Below, one piece after another: positions 21,201 through 32,920 of a stretch of 64,000 nucleotides of DNA. The translations under genes were made by a program, and so were the position numbers. The notes beneath the pieces are model-generated. The model did not search any database, was not told the origin of the DNA, and saw only the letters and a program-made list of their open reading frames with translations. The number at the start of each line of letters is the position of its first letter. Position 1 is the first letter of the stretch. This DNA is from Hepsetus odoe (taxonomy: Eukaryota; Chordata; Actinopteri; Characiformes; Hepsetidae), in contig CM029384.1 in NCBI GenBank assembly GCA_017165825.1, forward strand, positions 23,535,033 through 23,599,032, written 5' to 3'.

Positions 21201-23032
21201 AATCTAAAGTTCTGCTTTCAATATAATCCAGAAGAAACAAGCAGGATGGATGAGTTCTTTCATGGTTGCTCCATTATTCTTGTGCTGTTATGCCCTTGAT
21301 GACCTAATTTGTCCTCCCCTCTGATTGCTCAATTTGAGTGACTCAAGCCTTTGCTTTCTGTCAAAATTCCTATGAATGTTCTTAAAAATAAAGATTCAGT
21401 TCTTCTGGTTGGAATAAGCTTTTAAAAGGTCCTTCATTCTCATTTACAAACAAGGACCTTCCTTTCTTACAGAGAATATTGTATGGCGTCGCTCCAAGGA
21501 TGCCCTATTGGCAGCTTGATTTTAAGAGCAAGTACATCAAGGCCCTTCATCTGATCTGACATAACGTCATTCGGATTATTATCCATCCTTCCCGACCCCC
21601 TCGGATCTTTGATCTGAACGTGGGCTGCGAATGCCATTGATCCGCTATGCTTAATACTGGTTAAGGATCACTAAGGACAGAGTGCTCGTATTGACTAGGG
21701 CGATATTGATGCGAGCGGGAGGATATAAAAAAGAAGCAATTGCATCTAATACGTTTTTTAAACCCCCGCCCTCATTGCCTCTTACTCATTCTGCCTCCGT
21801 TCCAGCAGAGCCAGTGCTTAAAAATCTCCGCAATCTATTTTTGCCTGTGTTTGTTTGGACGTTGAAGCATTGTTTTCTTGTTTACCGCTGCTGCGACGAT
21901 TGGAAAGGCGACGTTCGAGAATGCAGGAAAAGGTGTGATATTTTCCATCATAAGCCCCTCCGACATAAAAGCAACCTTCGCCATGATTAATCTGATCACC
22001 GCGCCGAGCTCGGATCGCGCGATCAATAGGCACTTCCCTCGAAGGAGGGGGGAAAAAGTCGGAGATTTCATTAACCCGTTTAGCTAGGCTCGACCGCGGC
22101 CCTGTGAGTTATTATATGAGGGTTAGGAAGGGCAAGCACATTCCTTTCGTGGGACGGGCGCATATTTCCTTCACAGTCGGGCTTGTATCAAAGAGGATTT
22201 ATTGCACAATAAACAGATAATGTTTTAAACAAACCCAAAGCCCATTTCTCTCCCCTCCAGTGATGCATTCTGCTTTCCTATTCGTTTGAGTACTATTTTT
22301 TTCCTCCTACTGTATTTTGTAATTAATATCAGTTTATCTCCGCCAGACCTCTTGGCATCTCCGAAATGCTTTATGCTTTATTCATGTGCAATTTGAATCT
22401 GTTTTCAAGCCAAGCATCAGGGAAGATTGAAGATTGTATCGGGAGGTCCGACACTGTGGTTCTCTGTGTAGAACTGCAAGAAGCTGCAGCACCGAGTATT
22501 TGGCCCATTTCTTCCTTACTCGTTATTGACATTCATGGAAAGTTTCCTTAGAAGGCCCTCCCCTCACCCCCCCCCTACAGCATCCACAAGTTACACTCTC
22601 ATTAGCACAATTTACAAAGTGTCCATTTGATGCCCAAGATATTTGTCCGGATGTAAAGGCTATTTCTGTGCAGCATGACCTTGAAAAAAGTTCCGACTGC
22701 AGAGATTTTTGTCTTGGCCTTGTGAGAAATTGCTGCTTTCAATGCAGTAAAAAGATGGAAAACAGGCCTCTGAATAGAATATGTGCAAAACATATATCAC
22801 CAGCATTGGAGAAACTACCGAATACTTCCCAGAACAATGCAGACCATGTGTGATGCCTTCAAGAGGCATCTTCACTCAGATAAAGCCAAACTTCACTCAG
22901 ATGAAGCCAAAAGCCAGCATATAGTGCCTTCAGATAACACTGTTTGTCCTGACTTATGATGCTCCTCATTCCCCATGTCCCACCTAAAATCATGCCTCCA
23001 AAACTGCTGTGACTTCACAAAACCTGGGCCCT
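21201..23032. other. Unique sequence; candidate regulatory segment about 21830-22110
   Basis: No gene recognised. 21830-22110 contains TTGTTTACCGCTGC (Fox-like), CGCCATGATTAATCTGATC and a CpG cluster (CCGAGCTCGGATCGCGCGAT). It is non-repetitive. The remainder is unremarkable apart from a C-run at 22568-22576. Confidence 0.3.
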
Positions 23033-23228
23033 TAAAGTGACAATCTGTCATTGTGAAGTACGTCACAGTGAAGCACAACAAAATGAAACCTCTGCTTTTA
23101 GCCTACACACACCATGCCGCAGTGATGGGGATGGCACCTTGCTCAAGGACACCTCAGGGCAACCTACTGGTCTGGGAACCCATCACCTTCTGATCCTGGG
23201 GCCTAAACACTATGCCACTGGTGCCCCT
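23033..23228 (-). mobile_element. SINE family A
   Basis: Antisense copy with ATCTGTCATTGTGAAGTACG, CACACCATGCCGCAGTGATG, GGCACCTTGCTCAAGGACAC, CTCAGGGCAACCTACTGGTC and a head ending TATGCCACTGGTGCCCC. A deletion removes the AGCTATTGAAAG-type middle. Confidence 0.8.
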
Positions 23229-23574
23229 TGATGGATCGGGTTACTTTGTCAATCTCACGGTGAGACCGAGGTAACAGATTAAACTATTTGCCATGTTCCT
23301 TAGGCCATGCTGAATTGACACATGGGAGCATAGTGAACAAGGAATCCATTGCCATCAGGGGAGCTGTTCAAATCCACATGAAGGTCAAGGCCCAAGATTT
23401 CCCAGATTATTGACCAGAGCATCATACTCCCTCCTCTGGTTTACTTTCTTCTCAGAGTGCCTCCTGGTGCTCTCTCCCCCTAGTAAGCAATACACATGCA
23501 TCCAGCCATCTACATGAAGAATGGGAAAGGTGATTCATCAGACCTCACCATCTTCATCCATCACTCCATTATGA
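23229..23574. other. No recognisable feature
   Basis: Unique sequence between two family A SINEs. Nothing recognised. Confidence 0.45.
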
Positions 23575-23785
23575 AAAGTTAAAGTGACGTTTTCGTCATA
23601 GTGATCTTCACAAATCGATCCCTAACGATCAATTTTAATCCCTTACTCATAAGTGAAGCAGTGGGCAGACATATATCCAGTTCTCCTTGCTCAAGGGAAT
23701 CTCAGAATAACCTACTGGTCCAGGACTTGGACCCACAATCTTCCAATCATGGTGCTGAGTCCACTAGGCCACCGCTGTCCACTTC
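23575..23785 (-). mobile_element. SINE family A, diverged
   Basis: Antisense copy with GTTAAAGTGACGTTTTCGTC, GCAGTGGGCAGACATA, CTTGCTCAAGGGAATCTCAG, AACCTACTGGTCCAGGAC and the head end CACTAGGCCACCGCTGTCC. Confidence 0.75.
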
Positions 23786-24870
23786 CTCCTGATGCTAAAG
23801 GGTTTTGCTTGGAACCTTTTGTGTTGGACAGGGATAAGCATGACCACGCAGCTCCAAATTTTCCTTAGAGGCTACAGAATGCCTTTGGGGTCCTTGACAT
23901 TCTCCGTGGTTTCCTGGTTGTCCTTTCTTAGACCACATTTGGGAGGTCCCGTCCACTGCATACCAGAAACATCCCTCAAGACCTGCCCATATTGAAGGTG
24001 AACCCGTCAACTAGCCATCATACTTTGGTTCTTGCACTCAGATCCTTACATTCCTGCTTCCAACACATCAACTTCGAGAACTAACCGTTCACCTGCGGCC
24101 TTAGGTATACCGTCCCTTGACAGGTGCTACTCTACCAAATTTTCAACGTCAGCCAGTGTATTGATCATTGTGGCCAATAAGCTAAAAGCATTTTAAGAAG
24201 CTATATTGATCATGGGGAACTTCTCAGAGGTGACACAGTGCTTTATAAAAATATATAAAACAAAAAAGTCAAACTCCACTTCTGGAAGTGTCCATAAGTT
24301 ATGACCTGGGAGGCACAAGCACCGGGAAGAAACTTTCTCATCTCGTCATGGGCCGCTGGCAACAATGTCAGCTGTGTGCTCCTGCCCCCTCTCCGCTCTC
24401 GGTGGAGGGGTGAATTACCCATCCTTATGTGGTCATACATCTTTCCCTCTCCAGCTGACCAGCTTTCCCCTGCAGGATTGACACCCACCATTTATTCTCA
24501 TTTTGAGCTCTCTTCAAGAGTTACCGTCCTTTTTATCCTGCTGTGGCCACCAAACACATCAATAGAGTGAGTCGTCTCAGACAGCCTCCCCCACACTGTG
24601 AAGCTCCTGAAGTGTTGAGCCATCGAGGGGCAATTCTGCGTCCTAAAACCACCTCTGCCACTTGTCGCTTTGGGGTTTGGGGGCGACCCATCAGTTGTCC
24701 CGAAGCCCAGCAGAGGAAAATGGGCCGATCTGTCTTGACCCATCCTGGGTTAAATTTCTCATGATGTTTCCTGAGGTTCAAACTACCAGTTTACAACTTG
24801 AGTGCGGTGGTTTATGTGCTATTGCAGTTTATTTATATCCTTTTAATAATGTGTCAGGTGTTAATTATTG
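23786..24870. other. No gene recognised
   Basis: Unique or unrecognised sequence. Overlapping frames of 60-90 residues on both strands without motifs. Nothing nameable. Confidence 0.4.
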
Positions 24871-25235
24871 TGGTCTGTGACAGACGGTCATGAGCGAGTG
24901 AAAGGGAAGGTTTGCAGGACAGTAGTGAGACCAGCTATGCTATACGGGTTGGAGACGGTGGCGCTGACGAAAATATAGGAGGTGGAGAGTTAAAGATGCT
25001 GAGATTTTCATTTGGCGTCAGGAAGATGGTGGTTTAGAGATAAAGAAGGCATGTCCAGAGGAGAGACGAGGAGTATTGAAGATGAAGATGCAGGATGTTG
25101 AAGATGAAAAGAGGAAGACCAGAGAGGAGGTTTATGGATGTGGTGAGAGCGGGCAGGCGGTCGGTGCGAAAGAGGAAGATGCAGAGGGCAGGAAGAAATG
25201 GAGACGGATGATCAGCAGAAAGGAGAAGAAGTTTT
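24871..25235 (+). mobile_element. RTE-clade LINE 3' fragment with deletions
   Basis: Matches the segment before and after LYGLETV of the other copies: AGGACAGTAGTGAGACCAGC, TATACGGGTTGGAGACGGTG, GCATGTCCAGAGGAGAGACG, GAGGAAGACCAGAGAGGAGG, and the tail GAGACGGATGATCAGC. Internal deletions leave no usable frame. Confidence 0.8.
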
Positions 25236-26192
25236 TGAAAGAGAATAAAGGTTCCTCACACTAGGCACACTAGTAGTATCCCACCATGAAATTTTTTGAC
25301 TCGCTTCGGCCCTGAGCAGCTCGAGGAAAACCTTCCGCAATCCTGTCTTGACCTCGAGAGCTCAAAGCTCAGTCATTCATATCCACGTAGAAAAGAAAAG
25401 TGCGTTCTGGAGAGTGTCTCAAAAGAACATCGTCAGGTTGCTGAATACTGACCTTAACAACTTCTAATGTCTCCAAGCACTCGTATCAGTGCAAACACGA
25501 CTACAGTGGTGTTAAATATGTATCAGCCGCATTAAAATCAGCCTCCTCAGCTTCTGCATGCATGGACGGATACGCTTGAGTTTGGTGGGGGTGCTTTCTT
25601 TAACGCTCTCGCTCTCTTCCCCTCGCTCTCTCATTCTTGCTCGCCGTTTTGTTTAATTCCATCCGACACAGCCTTCACAATGGGACACCGTAAAAACAAA
25701 CAACACGGTCGCACCAATATCCTTGAATTAGTTAGTGGGAGAACTTTTCCCCCCTCAGTCTATAAAGTCTATTCATTTTTTATGGCATTAATATTAAATA
25801 TTGGTCTTCACTGAATTAATTAATCCCCCAAGAAAATAATATGCAATTTCCTCGCATGCAGAAGACTGCAAGCATGTTCGCCGCTTTTACAAAGAGAAAG
25901 CCCTCCTTTGTTCTGCTAAAAGCCAGGCTCAAACGCATTCAAGGCCCGGGTTAAGCAACCTTTCCCGAGGCCTTCGCACAAAACGGTGGAAAAGGAAATG
26001 GGCTGTGGGTCTGGACTAAACTGTAAGAGCTTTAAGTGGGAAAATAAGGGATGTGAAATCTTTAAAAAGAGGATTTGAACCACATTTCCACGTTTCTGCC
26101 GAAGAATTCAGATTTCTTAAAGTGATGGCGAATGGAACCAGGAGTCAAACAAAACTAATATTACGACAGAGAGATCTTTACTCAGTTAACAT
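25236..26192. other. Unique sequence; candidate conserved non-coding element about 25640-26130
   Basis: 25700-25860 is rich in TAAT-type words (GGCATTAATATTAAATATTG, CTGAATTAATTAATCCCCC) and non-repetitive. 25440-25640 is unremarkable. Candidate enhancer by composition and motif density only. Confidence 0.3.
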
Positions 26193-27310
26193 TGAGTGAG
26201 TGAGTGAGTGAGTGAGTGAGTGAGTGAGTGAGTGAGTGAGTGAGTGAGTGAGTGAGTGAGTGAGTGAGTGAGCGAGTGAGTGAGTGAGTGAGAGTGAATG
26301 AGTGAGTCAGTGAGTCAGTGAGTCAGCGAGTCAGTGAAGAAAGGGAGTGAGTGAGTGAGTGAGTAAGTGAGTGAGTGAGTGATTCAGTGTGTCCATGAAT
26401 AAGTGAGCGAGTGAGTGTGTGAGTGAGTCAGTGAGTCAGTGAGTAACTGAAAAAAGGAAAAAAGGGAGTGAGTGAGTGAGTGAGTGAGTGAGTGAGTGAG
26501 TGAGTGAGCGAGTGAATCAACGAGTCAGTCAGAAAAAGGGAGTCAGTGTTTCAGTGAGTCAGCAAGTCAGTGAAAAAAGGAAGTGAGTGAGTGAGTGAGT
26601 GAGTGAGTGAGTGAGTGAGTGAGTGAGTGAGGGAGTGAGTGAGTGTGTGAGTGTGTGAGTGAGTCAGTGAGTAACTGAAAAAAGGAAAAAAGGGAGTGAG
26701 TGAGTGAGTGAGTGAGTAAGTGAGTGAGTGAGTGAGTGAGTGAGTGAGTGAGTGAGTGAGTGATTCAGTGTGTCCGTGAGTGAGTGAGTGAGTGAGTGAG
26801 TTAGTGAGTGAGTGAGTGAGCAAGTGAGTGAGTGAGTGAGCAAGTGAATCAATGAGTCAGTCAGAAAAAGGGAGTGAGTGAGTGAGTGAGTGAGTGAGTG
26901 AGTGAGTGAGTGAGTGAGTGAGTGAGTGAGGGAGTGAGTGAGTGTGTGAGTGAGTCAGTGAGTCAGTGAGTAACTGAAAAAAGGGAGGGAGTGAGTGAGT
27001 GAGTGAGTGAGTGAGTGAGTGAGTGAGTGAGCGAGTGAATCAATGAGTCAGTCAGAAAAGGGGAGTGAGTGAGTGAGTGAGTGAGTGAGTGAGTGAGTGA
27101 GTGAGTGAGTGAGAGTGAATGAGTGAGTCAGTGTGTCAGTGAGTCAGCAAGTCAGTGAAAAAAGGGAGTGAGTCAGCAAGTGAGTGACTGAGTGAGTTAG
27201 TGAATGAGTGAGTGAGTCAGTGAGTGAGAGTGAATGAATGAGTCCGTGAGTCATTGAATAAAGGAGTGAGTGAATGAGTCAGTGAGTCAGTAAGTGACTC
27301 AATTACTCAG
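26193..27310. repeat. 1.1-kb (GAGT)n array with embedded punctuating motifs
   Basis: Long runs of GAGT are broken by recurring words: GTAACTGAAAAAAGG (about 26440, 26670, 26970), GATTCAGTGTGTCC (about 26380 and 26760) and GAGTCAGTCAGAAAA (about 26522, 26853, 27045). The recurrence shows larger segments were duplicated inside the array. On the - strand the array is open in several frames, giving meaningless Ser-Leu-Thr-His repeats. Confidence 0.95.
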
Positions 27311-28117
27311 TGAATCAAATTGTTTGAAAAATTGTCACATTTCAACCCACAAAGGTGCCAACAAAGGACTCTTTGGAGCCACATAAGAACCATTTAAAGA
27401 ACAGATCATGGAACGGTTCCGATCTCATTAGATGTTCCACGAAGAACCATTAAGAGTGCAGCCGCCAGTGCAAGGAATAAAGAAAAGGATTTGCTGCCAC
27501 CAGCTCAAGAAAAAGAATTGTTGTCTTGGAGATGCCTTTTGCTCCCGAATAGTGATGTGACTCCACAGAATGAGATTTTCGGTAAATCCCTCTGATTTTT
27601 TTCCCCGGCTCCCTTTTCCGCAGCAATCTCCGGTGTTGGTGGAAATGTTCCGGCTCAGGGGTGGCATCTAAATTGCAAACAAGAGGCCCAATCAGTGAGG
27701 GAATGGTCGTTTCCTCCACGGCGGTGTGACAGGCCTCGGCTGATAGCTACTGTTACAGCACAGTGCTTCGGCTTTGATGGAGCTGCAGAGAGGCCCAAAC
27801 AAAACCTCCCAAGTAAGTCAACATGCTCACTGCGGTGTGAGAGGAAGAAGCTCTCCGCTGGGGCTAGACGGGAACAGGCTCATCACGGCTCGCTTAATTT
27901 GGCCGAGGCCCCCCTGCAAACATCCCCCACCGCTGCTGAGGCTGGGGATATGATACGGCTGTGGAGTCGGAGCATGCACAGCACAAATGAGGAGATGAGG
28001 CTCAGCGTGAAGCCACCATGACCAAATCGCCTCATAATTGTACTCAAACAGGAGTTTATTTTTTAATAAATAACACCAAGCAAGTTTCAAGACATGGGAG
28101 TGACGGACGATGCATCC
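27311..28117. other. Unique sequence with a possible MITE scrap
   Basis: 27345-27452 carries AAGAACCATTTAAAGAAC and CGAAGAACCATTAAGAG, words typical of short GGTTCTT-type fish MITEs; too little remains for a firm call. The rest (27460-28117) is unremarkable and moderately CpG-containing. Confidence 0.35.
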
Positions 28118-28318
28118 TGTGTATTGACCAGTAGGCTGCCATGATGTACCTTTGAGCAAGGTATCGTCTCCATCACCGCTCCCCGGGTGCTTTAAATAGC
28201 TGCCCCCTGCTGCGTGGTGTGTGTGTGTGTGTGTGTATGGGTGAAAAAGCAGAGGTGTTGTCTCATTTTGCGCGGTGCCGTGTTTCACCATGGCAACGTA
28301 GTCACTTTCACTTTAAAC
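28118..28318 (+). mobile_element. SINE family A with (GT)n expansion
   Basis: Sense orientation: TACCTTTGAGCAAGGTATCG, CCATCACCGCTCCCCGGGTG, AAATAGCTGCCCCCTGCTGC, a (GT)n expansion at 28218-28237, AAGCAGAGGTGTTGTCTC and the tail GTAGTCACTTTCACTTT. The tRNA head is truncated. Confidence 0.8.
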
Positions 28319-29527
28319 TGAAAGCGCTTTAAATGAAAGCACCACATTATGCATCCTTAAGGTCTGATTTTGGACCTAAAATACGCTTGTCCCGGGACGT
28401 AAGGGAGGGATTCATCCCTTTTCATATCTTAACGTCTTAAAGTAGGACTTAAGTGACAGTCCACCTCAAAAAATATGTCCGCAGGAGAACATGGTGGAAT
28501 TATGTTCCCTAAGCAAAGGCTGCAAGGGTGTACTTTCCCATCGGTTTTTTCGGAGAGTGTATATATAATCCATATCTTCTGCATTGGCTGTACTACCCCT
28601 TCTCCTCCTCTTTCAAACCCAGTAAGTTAGTCGGAGGCCGAGATGAGCAGAAAGCACACTCCTTGCAACACGTTGCGAGAACACCTCATGATGCTTGTAC
28701 AAATGGAGAGAAAAAGAAAAGACAACCTTGCAGCGCACTGAAGCGTGCGTGATGAATAAACCGGCCCAGTGTAAACAGTGCTTTTGGAGCCCCTGGAGAG
28801 TAGCCGTTCGGAAAACACGAAAGTTTTCCCACATTTGGGACGACGCTCTGGCTTAGCGGTGAATCCGAGCAGATGCGCAGCTATCGACACGTGCCGGTTT
28901 CAGCTGACGATTCTCCAACGGCAAACTGGCAATAGTCATTTCTGCACAGCCCTACAATGCAGCGAGCAGGGCTGCGTTCACAACCGTGTCTCGTATTCAA
29001 AATGCAGCATCGTGCATAATGGAGACGAATCTACTGTGAAATCCATTCGGACGCCGTCGGAGCAGTCGTGTAGAGTAAATTACATAGAGTGATGCCTTCA
29101 AAATATACAAACCGTTAGATTCACATTTGGGCTTACCAGCCACTGTAGCAATTTGTCATGTTGGTGGCATTATCAGCCTGTAACAACTGTCTCTGACGAT
29201 TTGTCATCTCAGGCCGTAAATCATGCGGGGTATCGGTACGGCACAACAAGCCGCCGCCCTCCCCTTCAGTGCAGAATGAACAGAACACCCACGGTGCTAA
29301 ATGCACTCCTTCGGCACAGATCGTTCGGCAGGGATTGCTGCAGAATCCGGTCCAAAATAAACTTGTTTTAATATTTGAATAAGCTTATACGTTCGAGAAA
29401 AGGGCATAGAACCGACAACCTGCGTCCTTGAGGCTGAAGTTTAAAATGAAAAAACTGCAGGAACAGTTTTTTGAGAACGCTGAAAGGTTGGCACAGTACC
29501 ACGATGAGAACGTTCCGGGTTCAGTTC
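28319..29527. other. No gene recognised
   Basis: About 1.2 kb of unique sequence. Frames of 70-104 residues on opposite strands overlap at 28613-29092 and show no motif. Confidence 0.4.
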
Positions 29528-29650
29528 CATGCTGGGACTGTTTGAAGCCTTGTGTCCCCACAGTCATGGACCAGGGTCTGTAGATTTTGCCCTGTGAGCG
29601 CTGGAGTAGATGGAATAACTGGTGAGGATAAGCAGCTCAGAGAATGGAGG
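29528..29650 (+). mobile_element. Possible SINE family C tail remnant
   Basis: Degenerate resemblance to the family C 3' part: TTGCCCTGTGAGCGCTGGAG, ACTGGTGAGGATAAGCAGC and TCAGAGAATGGAGGGATGG. Confidence 0.35.
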
Positions 29651-29814
29651 GATGGATTTGAAGAACTGCTTTGGGGGTTACAGAAGTTGGTGGACCAATA
29701 TCTGAAACACCTTCCTGTAGGAAAACTGCAGCCTAACTGTGTAAACGAATCATCATGTGAGGATGGGGAACCACCAGGACAGGCCCACTGGCTTACCAAA
29801 TCACAAAAATGACT

Positions 29815-30057
29815 AAAGTGAAAGTGACTATTCTTGTCATTGTGAAAACACACAGTGAACCACAATGAAAATGGACCTCTGCATTTAACCCATGCACAAA
29901 CACACACCGTGCAGCTATGAACATGCCCAGGGAGCAGTGACAGGGATGGTACCTTGCTCACGGGAACCTCAAGTCAACCTGCTGGTAAGGGGTTTGAACC
30001 CATCATCTTCTGATCCTGTGGCCGACTCCCTAACCACTACGCCACCGCTGCCCCTCA
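29815..30057 (-). mobile_element. SINE family A, nearly complete
   Basis: Antisense copy from AAAGTGAAAGTGACTATTC through TTGTCATTGTGAAAACACAC, CATTTAACCCATGCACAA, GGGAGCAGTGACAGGGATGG, TACCTTGCTCACGGGAACC and TTTGAACCCATCATCTTCTG to the head end TACGCCACCGCTGCCCC. Confidence 0.9.
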
Positions 30058-30235
30058 TTAAAGAGAGAGCTTCGTTCAACCATCGTTATCCTTCAGCACA
30101 GCCTGAACTCTCCTAGACGAGCTTTCTTGTCATTTCTTCGCGTCGTCTTCAGGAATAATTCTCCAGGCTTCTTGAAGGATGCTTAGGGAGCAAAACCTAA
30201 AGAGGCGAGGGCTGGATCAAGACCTCACATGCAAA
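30058..30235 (-). mobile_element. Tc1/mariner transposase C-terminal remnant
   Basis: The - strand encodes ILQEAWRIIPEDDAKK, then after a stop SSSRRVQAVLK, the conserved C-terminal stretch of fish Tc1 transposases. It abuts the head end of the SINE at 30057, suggesting the SINE landed in or beside the transposon. Confidence 0.7.
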
Positions 30236-31115
30236 ATTGTACATTGTTCTCCATCTGTAATTCAAAAAGTCTTGCAACCAATCAGAGCTGAGGTCATTTC
30301 CCTACATTTAACGGCAGTAGTATTTTCCAGGAGGTCATTTTTCAGTGCATGAAACCACACACGTCAGAGGACATAAAAGTGGCTGTAATTGCCTGTAAAT
30401 GGCAAGAAATATCAACAATCAAATAATTAAGAACAATTCATTATTTCAAAAACCCCAGCGAGGACAAGTTTGAGCTCATGCTGTTGCAGAAGTATTGTGC
30501 AGACCCCAGCTTTTCAGTGTTCGGGACGGTCCAGCTGGTTAAACATGCTTTGTTAATTCAACACTGGGGATTTTGCCATCCAGCAGAGCCCACACAGTCA
30601 GCCATGTGCGTCCCAATAGGCTGAAAAGGGCCGGGCAACTCTTCAACGAGTCCAGAAGCGAGGTTATGTTTACAATGTTCTTCGGCTACAGTTCACACAA
30701 TGGAGTCGTCCTGCTTCAACACAGCTGTTCCGTCAGGGCTTTGGGCATTAGCTCGGGAGCTGAGTCAGGTGTGTTTGAGAAAGGAAATCGCAGAAACTTG
30801 CAGCACCTGTGTTTGAGGAAGAGTGTAAAACGGTGCCGTGGCAGTCCTCCAAGAATCTCAACGTCGTGGAGCTTAAAATGGAAAATCAGATTTGACTGAC
30901 TTTTTGTGAATGCAAGCCTGATTAGAATCTGCTTTTCCAGTATTTCTTTGCAATCTGTTTGGCGGCTCTGCCTCAAAGATATTTTCATTTTTGAATGTTA
31001 CGGCGAAATTCCACAAAGCAAGCGATCGATCAATAACTGACTAACTGCTTCGCTTGTTTTTAAATCTTTTAATGTAAATAAGTTGTGCATTTATATCCAA
31101 CAGAACAGAGCTGGT
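30236..31115. other. No gene recognised
   Basis: Unique sequence. A 108-residue + strand frame (30573-30899) overlaps a 90-residue - strand frame; neither has a recognisable motif. Confidence 0.4.
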
Positions 31116-31360
31116 GGGGGCAGCAGTGGTCTAGTGGTGAGGGAGTTGCCCTGGATCAGAAGATTCTGGGTTCGAACCCCTTACCGGTGGGTTGCCCTGA
31201 GGTACCCTTGAGCAAGGTACCGTCCCCATCAGCTCGCTCCTCCCTGCAATGGGCTGGCGACCTGTCCAGCGTGTGTCCCTATCCTTCACCCTGTGTGAGC
31301 TGGGATGGACTCCAGCACCCCCGTGACCCCAATTAGGAAAAGTGGCCTGAAAAATGACTG
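31116..31360 (+). mobile_element. Chimeric SINE: family A head joined to family C tail
   Basis: 31116-31230 is a sense family A head: GGGGCAGCAGTGGTCTAGTG, box-B-like GGGTTCGAACCCC, TTGCCCTGAGGTACCCTTG. From about 31246 the sequence is the family C tail: GGCTGGCGACCTGTCCAGC, CACCCTGTGTGAGCTGGGAT and CCCCAATTAGGAAAAGTGGC. The normal A tail is absent. Confidence 0.8.
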
Positions 31361-31499
31361 ACAGAATAGAGCTTGTAGAAGCTACAAAATAAAAGTCCCT
31401 TTCTATAAATGCATTTTCTACACAACCCTCAATATATTGACAATCTGTCGTAAACGGAAACATTGCAGCAGCTGTCAGGATATAAATCGTGACACAATG

Positions 31500-31650
31500 T
31501 GACCTCGGTATCCGAGTGATTTTTGAGCGGTGAGCAAACGGGGAACAGTGATGGGGACGGTACCATGCTCGAGGGAATCTCAGAGAAACATGCTTGTCTG
31601 GCATTTGAACCGATAACCTTATGAACCTTCAGGCCACCACTGGAACGATC
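31500..31650 (-). mobile_element. SINE family A, diverged
   Basis: Antisense fragment: GGGGAACAGTGATGGGGACG, GTACCATGCTCGAGGGAATC, GCATTTGAACCGATAACC and CAGGCCACCACTGG. The tail half is lost. Confidence 0.65.
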
Positions 31651-32469
31651 ATCAAGTAATACTGGATCCAGTGGACGTTTTATTTCAGTGTTTTTAATTA
31701 TTTATAAAACCACTAGGCTTCTTGGACCAGCAAAAAATAAAAACAAAAAATCAGTTCACAAATCTGCACCAGCAGGATGATGAGGATGATTCAGAAACTG
31801 CAAATTAAACAGTGAGTCAAGAGAGTTCAGGTTACACAGCTCCCATTTGAAACAGTGCAAAAGAATAAATGCGTCTATGGCCCTTTGAATCCCTGCAATA
31901 TGGAGAATGAGTTATGAGTACACATTCCTCCATCTGTATCGAAACACTAACACAGTGAACATAAACCCATGGAAGGTGTTCAGCCAGTGTGGGTGAGTGG
32001 GTGGTATAAATGGGCTATTAAGGCTGAGCCCTAACTTTCTTTCAAGCCATGAAAACAAAGTCTAATATTTGCCGTCTGCAATGTTTCACTTGCCGACAGG
32101 ACGAGTTTTAGCTGACCGGTCTGGACTTCTGGAAAAACGCCACCGCTTAAATAAATAAGGTTAGGGAGGGGCTGATTTACATCTAGCCCAAATGGGATAC
32201 TCATCTGTATCTATCTGTAGGTCTACCTCTATCTGTTCGCTGTGATTAAATGCATGTCGTGAATTGCCCCATACACTTATCATCCATTTATGCTCATTTT
32301 TAAAAGCTTATAAGCGAAGTCTTGGATTCTGTAAGATTTCTAGCTCATTTTTCCAATGTAGCCATGTTTGCAGCATCATCATTTTGAGGCCTTTTTACAA
32401 AAAGGCCAGATTTCTTTCTTGTTCTTGTTTTCCTTCCCTTAAAATAAAAAATTCTTGTGTGAAAAAGCA
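31651..32469. other. No gene recognised; left copy of a short direct repeat at its end
   Basis: Unique sequence. 32276-32322 (around ATCCATTTATGCTC and TTTTTAAAAGCTTATAAGCG) is partly repeated at 32660-32709 on the other side of the next SINE. Confidence 0.45.
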
Positions 32470-32655
32470 TGAGTGGCTATTTTTTGTCATTGTGAAACAG
32501 AACAGCACACAGTGAACCACAACCAAATTCAGCCTCTGTTTTTCACCCACACGCACCGTGAAGCAGGTTGCAGTTGTTTGAAGCACCTGGGGAGCAGTGA
32601 TGGGGACGGTACCTTGCTCAAGGTTACCTCAGGGCAACCTACTGATCTGGCCGCA
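32470..32655 (-). mobile_element. SINE family A, head truncated
   Basis: Antisense copy with TTTTTTGTCATTGTGAAACA, CACACGCACCGTGAAGCAGG, GGGGAGCAGTGATGGGGACG, TACCTTGCTCAAGGTTACC and CTCAGGGCAACCTACTGATC. The tRNA-like head complement is absent; instead a diverged copy of the left flank follows. Confidence 0.8.
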
Positions 32656-32920
32656 CACGTATTATCCATTTGGGCTCGTTTTTAAAAGCTCTGAAGCTTA
32701 TAACAAGTCAAATGAATTAATCCGATGCTTTTGCAGCACAGCAAATAATGAAGCATTCACAAATTTGTTTAAATACTTTATTTTATAATTAAAAAATAAA
32801 AAAGAAGCATTTTCACTCTTGGAACACAATTTTCAGCCTTGTTGTAGGTAATGTTGATGGTAAAACTGAGAATTCTGAAAGTTTTATTTTGGGGGATTAT
32901 TTTGACTTACTGCACCCTAC

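Noticed and set aside
26551..26852. Open - strand frames coding Ser-Leu-Thr-His repeats
   Set aside because: Direct translation of the GAGT array; no coding signature.
26193..27310. CRISPR-like or spaced repeat array
   Set aside because: No constant repeats with unique spacers; simple tetranucleotide array in a eukaryotic genome.
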